Shown here piece by piece: positions 1 through 7,426 of a stretch of 38,292 nucleotides of DNA; positions within the stretch are counted from its first letter, which is position 1; each line of letters opens with the position of its first letter. The stretch lies in IMG/VR virus record IMGVR_UViG_3300005262_000010, positions 1 through 38,292 of that record, one strand, 5' to 3'. The notes under the pieces were generated by a model. It had not been told where the DNA came from, made no database searches, and saw nothing but the letters and a program-made list of their open reading frames with translations. This DNA comes from a virus. Both the position numbers and the translations under genes were made by a program.

Positions 1-318
1 CAGGCGGACAAGAAGACCCGAAAGGCGATCGACAAGATTGCTGAGATGACAGCGATCAAAGGTCGGCTTTTTACCGCTGGCCTTGCTCTTCTCGATATCG
101 ACCGCACGTATCAGCTCCCGCGTGGAACTGCTGGAACGACGCTCCGGGAACCGAATGCGGCTGGGGAGAGGGCGATCGCTGCAGCTCTCGGTACAAGGCC
201 ACATCTCCTGTGGCGGTCGCGTTACCACGCCTCCGGTCTGCGGAAATCCCCTCAACCCCGCGAGAACTATGAGCGTCCGGCCACGATGGCACAACGCCAA
301 AACGGCACGGCTGCGTAG
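1..318 (+). CDS. ner: Ner-like DNA-binding regulator (5' end probably cut by window edge)
   Basis: This is a small lambda-repressor-like DNA-binding protein of the Ner/Nlp family, which in Mu represses early transcription and helps set the lytic/lysogenic choice. From the ATG at 46 it runs 90 residues. The first 75 follow the Ner pattern: an amphipathic helix, LALLDIDRTYQLPRGTAG as the turn-helix part, then AAGERAIAAALGTRPHLLWRSRY, matching the Ner signature of a GE.IA.AL stretch ending in a W.SRY motif. The reading frame is open back to base 1, and the upstream residues are compatible with a first helix. The true start may therefore lie before the window; no clear ribosome site precedes 46. 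It is the first gene of the early operon. Family call from sequence pattern; start uncertain. Confidence 0.75.
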   Translation, partial: QADKKTRKAIDKIAEMTAIKGRLFTAGLALLDIDRTYQLPRGTAGTTLREPNAAGERAIAAALGTRPHLLWRSRYHASGLRKSPQPRENYERPATMAQRQNGTAA

Positions 319-320
319 AC

Positions 321-449
321 ATGCGCAATCCCTTCATTCCCTCACGTTCCCCGGTTTGCGAACTCGCAAATCTGATCCTGATTTTCGGGGTGACTGTCGC
401 AGGTATTGCGGCAGCGGCAGCGGCCCTGGTCGCGAGTGTGATGCCATGA
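321..449 (+). CDS. small single-pass membrane protein, 42 aa
   Basis: An ATG directly after the ner-like stop opens a 42-residue frame. It has a short polar N-terminus and one hydrophobic segment rich in Ile, Val and Ala (about residues 17-40, containing LILIFGVTVAGIAAAAAALV). Its TGA overlaps the ATG of the next gene (ATGA at 446-449), the translational coupling used throughout this phage. I do not recognise a family. It could be a small early inner-membrane peptide, in the position where Mu carries small accessory early genes. Function unknown; evidence is the overlap and the clean transmembrane segment. Confidence 0.5.
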   Translation: MRNPFIPSRSPVCELANLILIFGVTVAGIAAAAAALVASVMP

Positions 450-808
450 GCTTGAACGTATTCGACCAGAACGCGCTCTATGACGCGCACCTTCACGCCT
501 GCTTTGCGGCAGTCCGCGAGGGCTTTCCGCATCTTGCGGTTGGCGAAATCGTCGACCCGCCGCACGACTGGTTCGATGCGGCCCTCGCGCGCCAGGTCGT
601 GATGTACCTGATGGTCACGGAATTAAAGTGGCCGAAGCGGCGCGTCGTCGAGGCCGAGAACCGTTCTCGGGAAGCGATCAACCGAGCGCTCCGCACGGTC
701 GATGCGCGCCTCGGCAGTCTGCGTTTCGCCGCTCATTACAAGACGATGGCACTGCGTGCCCGCGCGCTCATCACCCTCCAAACGACAGCAGAAGAAGAAG
801 TCGCATAA
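446..808 (+). CDS. DnaA-domain-IV-like helix-turn-helix protein, 120 aa
   Basis: The ATG at 446 overlaps the upstream stop and the gene ends in TAATG, overlapping the ParB gene. Residues about 46-100 (ALARQVVMYLMVTEL, then NRSREAINRALRTVDARL) resemble the DNA-binding domain IV of DnaA. In DnaA an AR.IAMYL helix is followed by a GRDHTTV-type recognition helix and an arginine-rich helix. There is no AAA+ ATPase domain, so this is at most a stand-alone DNA-binding module. Inside the early operon of a transposable phage it may bind phage or host DNA during replication or regulate transcription. The DnaA resemblance is my reading of the pattern and needs a profile search. Confidence 0.6.
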   Translation: MSLNVFDQNALYDAHLHACFAAVREGFPHLAVGEIVDPPHDWFDAALARQVVMYLMVTELKWPKRRVVEAENRSREAINRALRTVDARLGSLRFAAHYKTMALRARALITLQTTAEEEVA

Positions 809-1659
809 TGGCCGAGTTCAAACGTATCCTGATTTCAGACATCGTCATTCCGGAGCGGCTGCGCGCTGTCGAAGAAGAGCATGCGATCGCGATTGCTCAG
901 AGCATCGTCGAGCATGGGTTGATCAACCCCATCACCGTTCGCAGCACGCCCAATGCGAAGGGCGGCAAATATACTCTTGTCGCCGGCGCTCATCGTATTC
1001 GGGCAGAGCAGATCAATGAAGAGCCCGAAATCGATGCGATGATCGTCGAGGGCGACAAGGCCGAAGCCCAGCTCATCGAAATTACGGAAAATCTTTTCCG
1101 AAACGACCTCTCGGTCATGGATCGCGCGATCTTTGTTCAGTCATACCGTGACATTTGGGAGAAGGCGCACGGCAAGATAGCGGTGGGACGGCCGGGAAAT
1201 AGGGCCAACTTGGCCCAATTATTCGGGGACGAGACGGAGGCGGGAAGCTTCTCCCAACACGTCGCTGACCGGATGGGGCTGTCCAAGCGAGCCGTTAAAC
1301 GGCTCTCACAGATCTCGCAGAACCTTCACACTGACGTCCGCGCTGCTATCCGAGGCACTCCAGTTGCCGACAACCAGTCGGCTCTGTTGAAGATCGCCAA
1401 GATGGAGCCGCAAAAGCAGCGACAGACGGCGATTGCCTTCCGCACTGAGCAGGATCTGAAAAAGGCGCTTGCGCTGGTCGAGCCCGCACCGAAGCTCTCC
1501 AAGGCGCAGATCGAGCAAGCAACGCTTCTGTCTCGCCTCGTAACTGCCTGGGAAGACGCCAGTGAGGAGACGCGCACTCAATTCCTGGCCCATATCGGCC
1601 TGGGTGACGAACACGATGCCCTGATGGCAGAAATCCGCAGCGAGGCCGGTGATGAGTAA
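808..1659 (+). CDS. ParB-like (ParB/Spo0J nuclease-domain) protein
   Basis: 283 residues starting at the ATG overlapping the previous TAA. Residues about 5-100 form a ParB N-terminal domain: ISDIVIPERLR, a SIVEHGLINPITVR segment, the VAGAHRIRA motif (the ParB GERR-type box written as GAHR), and ENLFRNDLSVMDRA, the usual ENL.R.DL motif. A central helix-turn-helix follows at roughly 150-175 (VADRMGLSKRAVKRLSQI), then a helical C-terminus. ParB-like proteins are frequent next to the transposase in alphaproteobacterial Mu-like phages; no ParA partner is visible. It could act in early regulation or DNA organisation rather than plasmid-like partition. Family clear, role inferred. Confidence 0.85.
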   Translation: MAEFKRILISDIVIPERLRAVEEEHAIAIAQSIVEHGLINPITVRSTPNAKGGKYTLVAGAHRIRAEQINEEPEIDAMIVEGDKAEAQLIEITENLFRNDLSVMDRAIFVQSYRDIWEKAHGKIAVGRPGNRANLAQLFGDETEAGSFSQHVADRMGLSKRAVKRLSQISQNLHTDVRAAIRGTPVADNQSALLKIAKMEPQKQRQTAIAFRTEQDLKKALALVEPAPKLSKAQIEQATLLSRLVTAWEDASEETRTQFLAHIGLGDEHDALMAEIRSEAGDE

Positions 1660-2110
1660 GCACCCCGCGCAGCTGGACTTCTTCCTGCAGCCGCTCTTTC
1701 CCGTTCGCCAAGCCACGGTCACGATTGATATCGAGCGCTTTCGCGCAAAGCTGAAGCGGGCGATGGCGCAGGCGATCAGGGAATGCCCGCACGGCCGCGA
1801 AGTCGTCGCGGCTCGCATGGCTCAATATCTCGGCTTGCCAAACCTCTCCAAGACCACACTCGACGCCTACACAGCGGAAAGCAAGGCCTCCCACGACATC
1901 AGCCTTGTCCGTTTCAAGGCTTTCGTACGCGCGACGGGCGCTCTTTGGCTTTGGGATCTGATCGTCTCGGAGGACGGGCTGATCATGCTTGAGGGCGACG
2001 AAGCCCGACTGGCCGAGATTGCACGACTTCAGCAGGAGCAGCGAGCGCTCGCCCAGGAGCTGAAGGCTCTCCGATCCACTCCCATCAACATCAAGCGACG
2101 CGGACGTTAA
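1652..2110 (+). CDS. HTH protein upstream of transposase A, 152 aa
   Basis: The ATG at 1652 lies inside the end of the ParB gene (a GTG at 1649 is the alternative). The middle (about residues 55-95) contains AARMAQYLGLPNLSKTTLDA and a following helix, consistent with a helix-turn-helix. The C-terminal third (EARLAEIARLQQEQRALAQELKAL) is a predicted coiled coil ending in a basic tail. The gene ends three bases before the transposase start, so the two are coupled. Proteins of this layout occur beside MuA homologues in other transposable phages, but I cannot name a function. A regulator or transposition accessory protein is plausible. Confidence 0.65.
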   Translation: MSKHPAQLDFFLQPLFPVRQATVTIDIERFRAKLKRAMAQAIRECPHGREVVAARMAQYLGLPNLSKTTLDAYTAESKASHDISLVRFKAFVRATGALWLWDLIVSEDGLIMLEGDEARLAEIARLQQEQRALAQELKALRSTPINIKRRGR

Positions 2111-2112
2111 GC

Positions 2113-4071
2113 GTGAAGCAGTTTTACACCATAGCCGAGTTGATTGCGGCCAACCTGCCGGACCTTCCGCGCACGGAGAAGAGCCTCGACAACCTTGCCC
2201 GCGCGAAGTGGCGTGTGAACGAGGCCACTTCTCGGCGGGTGAGCGGGAAGACAAAACCCGTTTGGGAATATCACGTTTCACTTCTGCCGCAGGCGGCGCA
2301 AACGCGTTTGCTGATCGTCCACTCGGCTCCAGCAAACGACGACAAGGATCTGAAAGCGCAGGAAAAGAAAGCCCTCTGGCAGCGATACGACGCGTTGCCA
2401 GTGCATCAGAAAGCGGTGTGTGAAGCCCGTTTGAGAACCCTTCAAATGGCCGATGAGCTTGAGCGCGCCGGCATGTCTGCCAAGGCTGCCGTCCTTATGG
2501 CCTGCAACAAGGGTGGTGTCGAAAAGTCGGCGCTCTACGAATGGCGCCGCATGGTCGAGGGGATCGACCGTCAGGACTGGCTTGCCGCTCTGGCACCGAA
2601 CTATACCAATGAGCGGAGCCGCTCGGAATGCCATCCGAAGGCGTGGGAATATCTGACGTCTGATTATCTCCGCGCGGAAGCGCCGAAGTTCTCGACCTGC
2701 TATCGCCGCATGATCAAGGTGGCCGCGAAGCAGGGGTGGTCGCCCATCCCGCATGAACGCTCCCTCCGCCGTCGCCTCGACGCTGAAGTGTCCGCAGCGG
2801 TCCAGCAGTTGGCTCGCAAGGGGAAGGAAAAGGCAAAGGGGCTCTATCCCGCCCAACGACGCACTCGATCGCACCTGCACGCCATGCAGATGGTCAACAT
2901 GGATGGCCACAAGCTGGACGTTTTCGTTTCGGTGCCATGGTCGGAACAGCCGGTTCGCATGTTCCTGCTCGGCATCCAGGACCTCTATTCCGGCAAGATC
3001 GTCGCATGGCGGATCTCTGATAGCGAAAACAAGGAAACGGTGCGCCTCGTCATCGGCGATATGGTCGAGCGCTACGGCATCCCTGATCGCATTTACCTCG
3101 ATAACGGCCGATCGTTCGCATCGAAATGGATCTCCGGCGGCGCTGCTACCCGCTATCGTTTCAAGGTTCGGGAGGAGGATCCGGAAGGTCTGCTCGTTAC
3201 CCTCGGCATCGAGCCGCGCTGGACAAACCCGTATTCCGGCCAGTCGAAGCCGATCGAGCGCGCCTGGGGTGATCTCGCCGAGAACATCTCCAAGCACCCA
3301 TTTTGCGCCGGCGCCTATACCGGCAACAAGCCGGACGCCAAACCGGAAAACTACGGCAGTCGCGCCGTGCCTCTTGATGGTTTCCGCGCACATGTCGGCC
3401 GGGAGATCGCCGAGCATAACGCGCGTCTCGGCCGGAAGTCTCAAACCTGCAAAGGCCGCAGCTTTGACGAAACGTTCCAGGCGAGCATCGATGGCGGGGC
3501 TATCGTGCGGTGGCCTACGGCTGCTCAGCGAGCACTATGGCTGCTCGCCTCGGAGGCAATCCGGGCACAGAAGGGCAGTGGGGAGATCCACTATCACGGC
3601 AACCGCTACTGGAGCCGTGAGTTGAACCAGTACGCCGGGCAGAAAGTGACGATCCGGTTCGATCCCGACAACCTGCACGGCTCTATCCGCGTCTACGACC
3701 TGAGGAACACTTTGATTTGCGAAGCGCCCTGCATCGCCGATGCCGGCTTCGATGATCAGGATGCGGCTCGCCAGCACGCTCGCAAGCGTCGTGATTACCA
3801 AAAGGCCGTGGCCGCTGAGAAGGCCGCAATTGCGGCGCTAACCGCTGCGCAGCTTGCTGATCTCCTGGCCAAAGGCGAGCCGGCAATGCCGCAGCCTGAA
3901 GAGCCGATCCGCCCGAAAATCACACGCCTGTCGACCGGCAATCTGGCGCTGAAACAGCAGCCGGCCGGCGACGACGGTGCGTTCGAAGACCGTTTTTCCC
4001 GCGCCTTGTCCCGAGTGTCGGGCGAGAACGCGGTCATCCAATTCCCGAAGGGGGATCGGTCGGGAAAATAG
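2113..4071 (+). CDS. A: Mu-type transposase A (DDE recombinase)
   Basis: 652 residues (MuA has 663), starting at a GTG two bases after the upstream stop. The N-terminus (1-70, FYTIAELIAANLPDLPRTEK and then KWRVNEA) matches the Mu DNA-binding winged-helix domain. End-binding helical domains follow at about 75-240. The RNase-H-fold core contains the catalytic triad D264 (VNMDGHKLD), D330 (IYLDNGRSF) and E382 (SKPIERAWGDL), nearly the spacing of MuA D269/D336/E392. The C-terminal 570-652 is lysine/glutamate-rich and would contact the B ATPase and ClpX, as in Mu. It cuts and joins the prophage ends during integration and replicative transposition; the target ends are the repeats at 38124-38172 and the unseen left end. 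Confidence 0.97.
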   Translation: MKQFYTIAELIAANLPDLPRTEKSLDNLARAKWRVNEATSRRVSGKTKPVWEYHVSLLPQAAQTRLLIVHSAPANDDKDLKAQEKKALWQRYDALPVHQKAVCEARLRTLQMADELERAGMSAKAAVLMACNKGGVEKSALYEWRRMVEGIDRQDWLAALAPNYTNERSRSECHPKAWEYLTSDYLRAEAPKFSTCYRRMIKVAAKQGWSPIPHERSLRRRLDAEVSAAVQQLARKGKEKAKGLYPAQRRTRSHLHAMQMVNMDGHKLDVFVSVPWSEQPVRMFLLGIQDLYSGKIVAWRISDSENKETVRLVIGDMVERYGIPDRIYLDNGRSFASKWISGGAATRYRFKVREEDPEGLLVTLGIEPRWTNPYSGQSKPIERAWGDLAENISKHPFCAGAYTGNKPDAKPENYGSRAVPLDGFRAHVGREIAEHNARLGRKSQTCKGRSFDETFQASIDGGAIVRWPTAAQRALWLLASEAIRAQKGSGEIHYHGNRYWSRELNQYAGQKVTIRFDPDNLHGSIRVYDLRNTLICEAPCIADAGFDDQDAARQHARKRRDYQKAVAAEKAAIAALTAAQLADLLAKGEPAMPQPEEPIRPKITRLSTGNLALKQQPAGDDGAFEDRFSRALSRVSGENAVIQFPKGDRSGK

Positions 4072-4113
4072 TGCGTCCGACTGAAATAGCAGAGCCGAAA
4101 TGTAGTGCGTCCG
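4069..4113 (+). repeat. direct repeat TAGTGCGTCCG, two copies
   Basis: The 11-mer TAGTGCGTCCG occurs at 4069-4079, overlapping the transposase stop codon, and again at 4103-4113, a spacing of 34 bases (about three helical turns). Its GTG..TCCG core recalls the CGTGTCCGG stretch of the prophage right end at 38159-38167. It could be a binding site for transposase or for an early regulator between A and B. No function is shown. Confidence 0.5.
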
Positions 4114-4130
4114 GTTCCGACAAAAAAATA

Positions 4131-4151
4131 GGGCGGGGTTCAACCCCGCCC
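4131..4151. terminator. strong GC hairpin in the A-B intergenic gap
   Basis: GGGCGGGG at 4131-4138 pairs with CCCCGCCC at 4144-4151 around a TTCAA loop. The hairpin is preceded by seven A (4122-4128) and not followed by a T run. It therefore looks like a rho-independent terminator only for minus-strand transcription; on the plus strand it could attenuate or protect the A-B message. It sits in the 120-base gap between A and B, about 40 bases before the B start, which has its own AAGGAA ribosome site. A second small repeat, GCCCT/AGGGC, lies at about 4164-4175. Confidence 0.45.
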
Positions 4152-4191
4152 GCCAAATCAGCCCTCAAGGGCAACACAAAGGAACCTTAGT

Positions 4192-5211
4192 ATGAATAAA
4201 CACGTCGACACAAGTAGGATGACAGGCTGGGAACAGCCCGAACCTTCGATCGACTTTCTTTCTAAGCATGTCGATGACATCGACGACTGGCGCGCGATCC
4301 GGGAGCAGGTAGCAGAGCTGGCAATCGCCAACTCGTGGAGCAAGGCGGAAGTCACCCGTCGCAGCGCCATGAAGGAGGGCACCTTTAGCCAGTGGTTCTC
4401 GGGAACCTACCTCGGCAGGCTCGAAAACATGAACCGGCAAATGCGCCAGTGGGTGGACGCGGTGGTGGAAGCCGCCGGCATGCCTGCCATTCCGACATCG
4501 CCGGCGTTTGTGAAAACACGCATCGCTTCGGAAATTGCCCAGACGCTCCAGTGGGCGCAAATGACAGCCGATCTGGTGATGATCACGGTCGGCGCAGGCT
4601 TCGGCAAAACTGCCACCTGCCGGCACTATCGAGCCACGCATCCGCATGTCTTCCATGCGACCGTTAGCCCGCATACTCGGACGGTTCACGGGATGCTCGT
4701 CGAATTGGCGGCAGAGCTGGAAGTTCACGAGAACAACCCGGCAAAGCTGACCCGAGCAATCGGCGCTAGGCTGCAGCGCATCGGAGGCGGTTCGCTGCTC
4801 ATCATCGACGAAGCGCAGAACCTCGTCGACGACGCAATCAATCAGCTCCGGCACTTCTCCGACATCTACCAATGCGGCATTGCTCTCGTTGGCAACGAAG
4901 AGGTCTATTCCCGCTTTGCCAAACAGGCAGCAGGAAAGTCCTATGCGCAGTTGAAGCGCCGCATCGGCAAGCACCTAAAGCGGCAGAAGCCGTATGCCGA
5001 AGACGTCGCCGCCTACATCAGGGCTTGGGACGTCACTGATCTGGACAGCGTCAAGCTGCTCACCGGGATCGGTATGAAGGGCGGCGCTCTCGGGCAGATC
5101 GATAAGACGATGAAACTCGCCAGCATGATCGCGCTCGCCGACGATCGTTCCGTCACCGTCAAGGATATCCAGGATGCCTGGAAGAATCGCGACGTGGAGG
5201 ATTTGGGATGA
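4192..5211 (+). CDS. B: Mu-type transposition protein B (AAA+ target-selection ATPase)
   Basis: 339 residues (MuB about 312). The N-terminal part has a lambda-repressor-like HTH at about 49-75 (WSKAEVTRRSAMKEGTFSQW), as in MuB. The ATPase core shows Walker A GAGFGKT at 134-140 and Walker B LLIIDEAQN with D206 and E207. A C-terminal helical domain (about 265-339) ends at the stop that overlaps the next ATG. MuB polymerises on DNA with ATP, captures target DNA, delivers it to the transposase and underlies target immunity. It is separated from A by 120 bases with repeats and a hairpin, unlike the tight overlaps elsewhere, so B may be regulated separately. Start chosen for the AAGGAA site at 4180-4185. 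Confidence 0.95.
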   Translation: MNKHVDTSRMTGWEQPEPSIDFLSKHVDDIDDWRAIREQVAELAIANSWSKAEVTRRSAMKEGTFSQWFSGTYLGRLENMNRQMRQWVDAVVEAAGMPAIPTSPAFVKTRIASEIAQTLQWAQMTADLVMITVGAGFGKTATCRHYRATHPHVFHATVSPHTRTVHGMLVELAAELEVHENNPAKLTRAIGARLQRIGGGSLLIIDEAQNLVDDAINQLRHFSDIYQCGIALVGNEEVYSRFAKQAAGKSYAQLKRRIGKHLKRQKPYAEDVAAYIRAWDVTDLDSVKLLTGIGMKGGALGQIDKTMKLASMIALADDRSVTVKDIQDAWKNRDVEDLG

Positions 5212-5501
5212 GCGCCGCCCTGATCCTCAGCACCGAAATTGCCAACGCGCGGAGGCGCTTTGACGAACTGGTCTCTCCCGACCGCGCCAAAGATGCCGAC
5301 GTCGTCGCGTTTCGCAAGCAACTCCAGATCCTCGGCAAACTTGCTGCGAGCCTCGAACGCGAAGTGCAGATCTATCGGCTTTGCGAAGCCGGCAAGACTG
5401 GCCGCGAGGTTGTCGAACAGCTCGCTGCCGAAGCGGCGGCCAACTTCATTCTGAACAGCGACGGAAACGTCATCAAACCGGATTTCGGGAGGAGGTCATG
5501 A
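5208..5501 (+). CDS. early hypothetical protein, 97 aa
   Basis: The ATG overlaps the stop of B (ATGA). The protein is mostly helical and charged, with a probable helical-hairpin region at 30-60 (RKQLQILGKLAASLEREVQI) and a helix at 60-85 (CEAGKTGREVVEQLAAEAAA). No membrane segment or catalytic motif is visible. I do not recognise the family. It belongs to the run of small early genes after B, where Mu has kil, gam and others; no Gam-like or Kil-like signature is seen here. Confidence 0.6.
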   Translation: MSAALILSTEIANARRRFDELVSPDRAKDADVVAFRKQLQILGKLAASLEREVQIYRLCEAGKTGREVVEQLAAEAAANFILNSDGNVIKPDFGRRS

Positions 5502-5776
5502 GCTGCTCAGAACTCGTATCGGGCTGCCTTTCCCATCTTCGCGAAGAACTGAAACCGCACGTCCACGGTGGAAAGTTCTTCACTAGCGAGGACGTCGGCA
5601 ACCTCGTCCGCCGCCTCAATACGGCGATTTCTCTCGCCGAGGAGATCGAGGAAGAAAAGCGAATGCTGGAGCGGCGGGAACGCCTCTCCAGCGGCCGTCA
5701 GCACGGCCTGGCGCTTGTCGGCGCCAACGTCGTCGCCTTTCCGGCACATACGCCGGCGGGAGGGGGCCGAGCGTGA
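5498..5776 (+). CDS. early hypothetical protein, 92 aa
   Basis: The ATG at 5498 is preceded by an excellent GGGAGGAGG ribosome site and overlaps the end of the preceding gene. The upstream in-frame extension back to 5381 lacks support and overlaps coding sequence. The protein has a helical region with an acidic, arginine-containing coiled-coil stretch at about 45-65 (AEEIEEEKRMLERRERL). The stop overlaps a GTG start of the next gene (GTGA). Function unknown. Confidence 0.6.
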   Translation: MSCSELVSGCLSHLREELKPHVHGGKFFTSEDVGNLVRRLNTAISLAEEIEEEKRMLERRERLSSGRQHGLALVGANVVAFPAHTPAGGGRA

Positions 5777-5973
5777 ACGAGACATCCTCTGCTCCATCGG
5801 TCAAACGCCGTCTGCCGACGGAGCCCCTTCGAACCGCGGTCGATCGCGTCGTGAGCGCGCTCAGCTATTTGGAAACAGTCACTCACACGGTCGGAGAACC
5901 AAATGCGCGCCGGCAGCTCATGAAGGCTGTCAGCAACCTACGCGCCACCGCCGTCAAACAAAGGAACAGGTAA
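5773..5973 (+). CDS. early hypothetical protein, 66 aa
   Basis: The GTG start overlaps the previous stop (GTGA) and the following gene's ATG lies one base after the stop. The product is a small basic helical protein (LRTAVDRVVSALSYLETV, then NARRQLMKAVSNLRAT). Evidence is position, coupling and composition; there is no recognisable domain. It belongs to the early operon that runs into the DUF3164 gene. Confidence 0.5.
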   Translation: MNETSSAPSVKRRLPTEPLRTAVDRVVSALSYLETVTHTVGEPNARRQLMKAVSNLRATAVKQRNR

Positions 5974-5974
5974 A

Positions 5975-6625
5975 ATGGAAGCTGCGATACTCGAAGAACG
6001 CACCGATGGCGTCACGCTCATTAACGGCAAGGAATTCATGACCGATGCGAAGGGAGCATACGTGCCGCTCTCGCTGGTGAAACCCCAGCACAAACTGGAA
6101 GACGAGACTGTCAGGAAGATCATCAATTTTGCGATTGACGTCAGTGCACAGATCGCCCGGTTCCGAGGCCATACAATGACCGACCTTGGCAGTCTTGACG
6201 CGTTGATCGCCCAGGAATACGGCGCCAAGATCGGTGGCGCCAAGGGGAACCGAACGTATCAGACGATCGACGGACTGATGAAGGTCCAAGTGCAGGTAGC
6301 CGAGCAGATCGACTTCGGATCGGAGCTGCAGGTCGCGAAATCTATCATAGACGAATGCCTGACCGAGTGGTCGGCGGATAGTCGCGCAGAGATCCAGTCC
6401 ATAATCACTCGCGCGTTCAATACGGACAAGGAGGGAAAGATCAATCGCGCCGAAATCTTCATGCTGTTGCGTCATCAGATCGAAGATCCCCGCTGGCAGC
6501 GAGCCATGGATGCGATCCGTGACGCAATGCGCGTGACCGGGTCTAAGGAATATGTTCGTTTCTACCGGCGAAAGACTATCGCCGAGGCGTGGCAAGCCGT
6601 TACTATCGACATGGCAAAGGCTTAG
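5975..6625 (+). CDS. DUF3164 family protein
   Basis: 216 residues from an ATG with an AGGAACAGG ribosome site. The pattern fits DUF3164, common in the early operon of Mu-like phages: MTDAKGAYVPLSLV near residue 22, KLEDETVRKIINFA at 41-54, IGGAKGNRTYQTIDGLMKVQ in the middle, and ARAEIFMLL... then RFYRRK near the C-terminus. Biochemical function is unknown; the family is sometimes mislabelled as a sulfate transporter, which this soluble protein is not. It is the last plus-strand gene before the two minus-strand membrane genes, with which it converges across only 12 bases. Confidence 0.85.
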   Translation: MEAAILEERTDGVTLINGKEFMTDAKGAYVPLSLVKPQHKLEDETVRKIINFAIDVSAQIARFRGHTMTDLGSLDALIAQEYGAKIGGAKGNRTYQTIDGLMKVQVQVAEQIDFGSELQVAKSIIDECLTEWSADSRAEIQSIITRAFNTDKEGKINRAEIFMLLRHQIEDPRWQRAMDAIRDAMRVTGSKEYVRFYRRKTIAEAWQAVTIDMAKA

Positions 6626-6637
6626 GGGCGTCGGATG

Positions 6638-7342
6638 TTATCGTTCAACTCCGTACCTTTTGGCAGTTGCCGAAAGCAGCTCAACGATTACGGGGAGTTC
6701 ATCGGCAAGCTTGATTATCTGTCCGTAGAGATAGTTCACGCGAAAATATCCATCTTGATCATCGAGAGCAAAGCTGGGCGCGGTGTATCGACTCCCTCTC
6801 GAGAAGGTCTCAAGAAGCGCCTGAGCTTCCTTGCTGTTTTCGCGGAGCCAATGCAGTTTGTAGGTCAGAATGCCGTCGAAAAGGCGGCTCCCCTCTACCA
6901 GTTGTGCCCGTTCGAGAAGAGCGACAAGGTCTCGGCACGACGTCTCAACCCAATAGGCTTCTTGCACAATCAAGCCGAGCTGACCGCGAAGAGTATTTAT
7001 CTTGAGCATCTCGGTTTTCAGCCTAGCGAATGCATAACCCGCCTGAGAAAGCCCCAGTACCTGAGGGTAGACTGCGCGCTCCACTGCGAGCCGATCGCTC
7101 CGCAGCGAAAGCTCAACAAGTTGGGCGTGTCGCTCTCCCTGTCGCGCATCCGTCTTTTCCATCACCGAGATGGTCCATGTGGCGGCTCCGACAGCAGCGA
7201 GGCCTGTGATCAATGTCTGATAATCCGACACGAACTTTCCCCAGGGATCCCCGATGCCACCTGCTACGGCAGGTATAAGAAGCGCGGTGGCAACTACCAG
7301 AATCGCTGCGGCGAGGATCCGTCCTCGATTTGTCTTTGGCAT
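6638..7342 (-). CDS. minus-strand membrane protein, moron candidate 1 (234 aa)
   Basis: The ATG at 7342 has a strong GGAGGA ribosome site five or so bases upstream on the minus strand. Residues about 8-30 (ILAAAILVVATALLIPAVAG) and 42-60 (QTLITGLAAVGAATWTISVM) are hydrophobic, forming a membrane hairpin or two-pass anchor. A soluble helical part follows with the segment LRSDRLAVERAVYPQVL. The same layout and the matching words ITGLAAV and LRSDRL occur in the neighbouring protein at 7427-8218, so the two are paralogues. Opposite orientation inside the early operon suggests independent expression from the prophage, as for superinfection-exclusion or host-benefit genes. No family recognised; that role is inference. 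Confidence 0.75.
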   Translation of the reverse strand: MPKTNRGRILAAAILVVATALLIPAVAGGIGDPWGKFVSDYQTLITGLAAVGAATWTISVMEKTDARQGERHAQLVELSLRSDRLAVERAVYPQVLGLSQAGYAFARLKTEMLKINTLRGQLGLIVQEAYWVETSCRDLVALLERAQLVEGSRLFDGILTYKLHWLRENSKEAQALLETFSRGSRYTAPSFALDDQDGYFRVNYLYGQIIKLADELPVIVELLSATAKRYGVER

Positions 7343-7394
7343 TCAGTTCCTCCGGCCACTGCCACTAAACTACAGGCGCGCTGTGAAGCGCCCT

Positions 7395-7408
7395 GCCATT
7401 GCAATGGC
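7395..7408. promoter_or_regulatory. 14-base perfect palindrome between the two minus-strand genes
   Basis: GCCATTGCAATGGC is a perfect palindrome in the 84-base gap (7343-7426), next to an imperfect GGCGC/GCGCC repeat at 7376-7389. Relative to minus-strand transcription it lies just after the stop of the 7427-8218 gene and about 50 bases before the start of the 6638-7342 gene. It could be an operator for the second gene or part of a terminator stem for the first. There is no T run. Confidence 0.4.
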
Positions 7409-7426
7409 GATGTAATTCTCGGCGTA

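Noticed and set aside
2278-3444. 388-residue minus-strand open frame opposite the transposase
   Set aside because: The transposase has all catalytic residues; the reverse frame has no motif.
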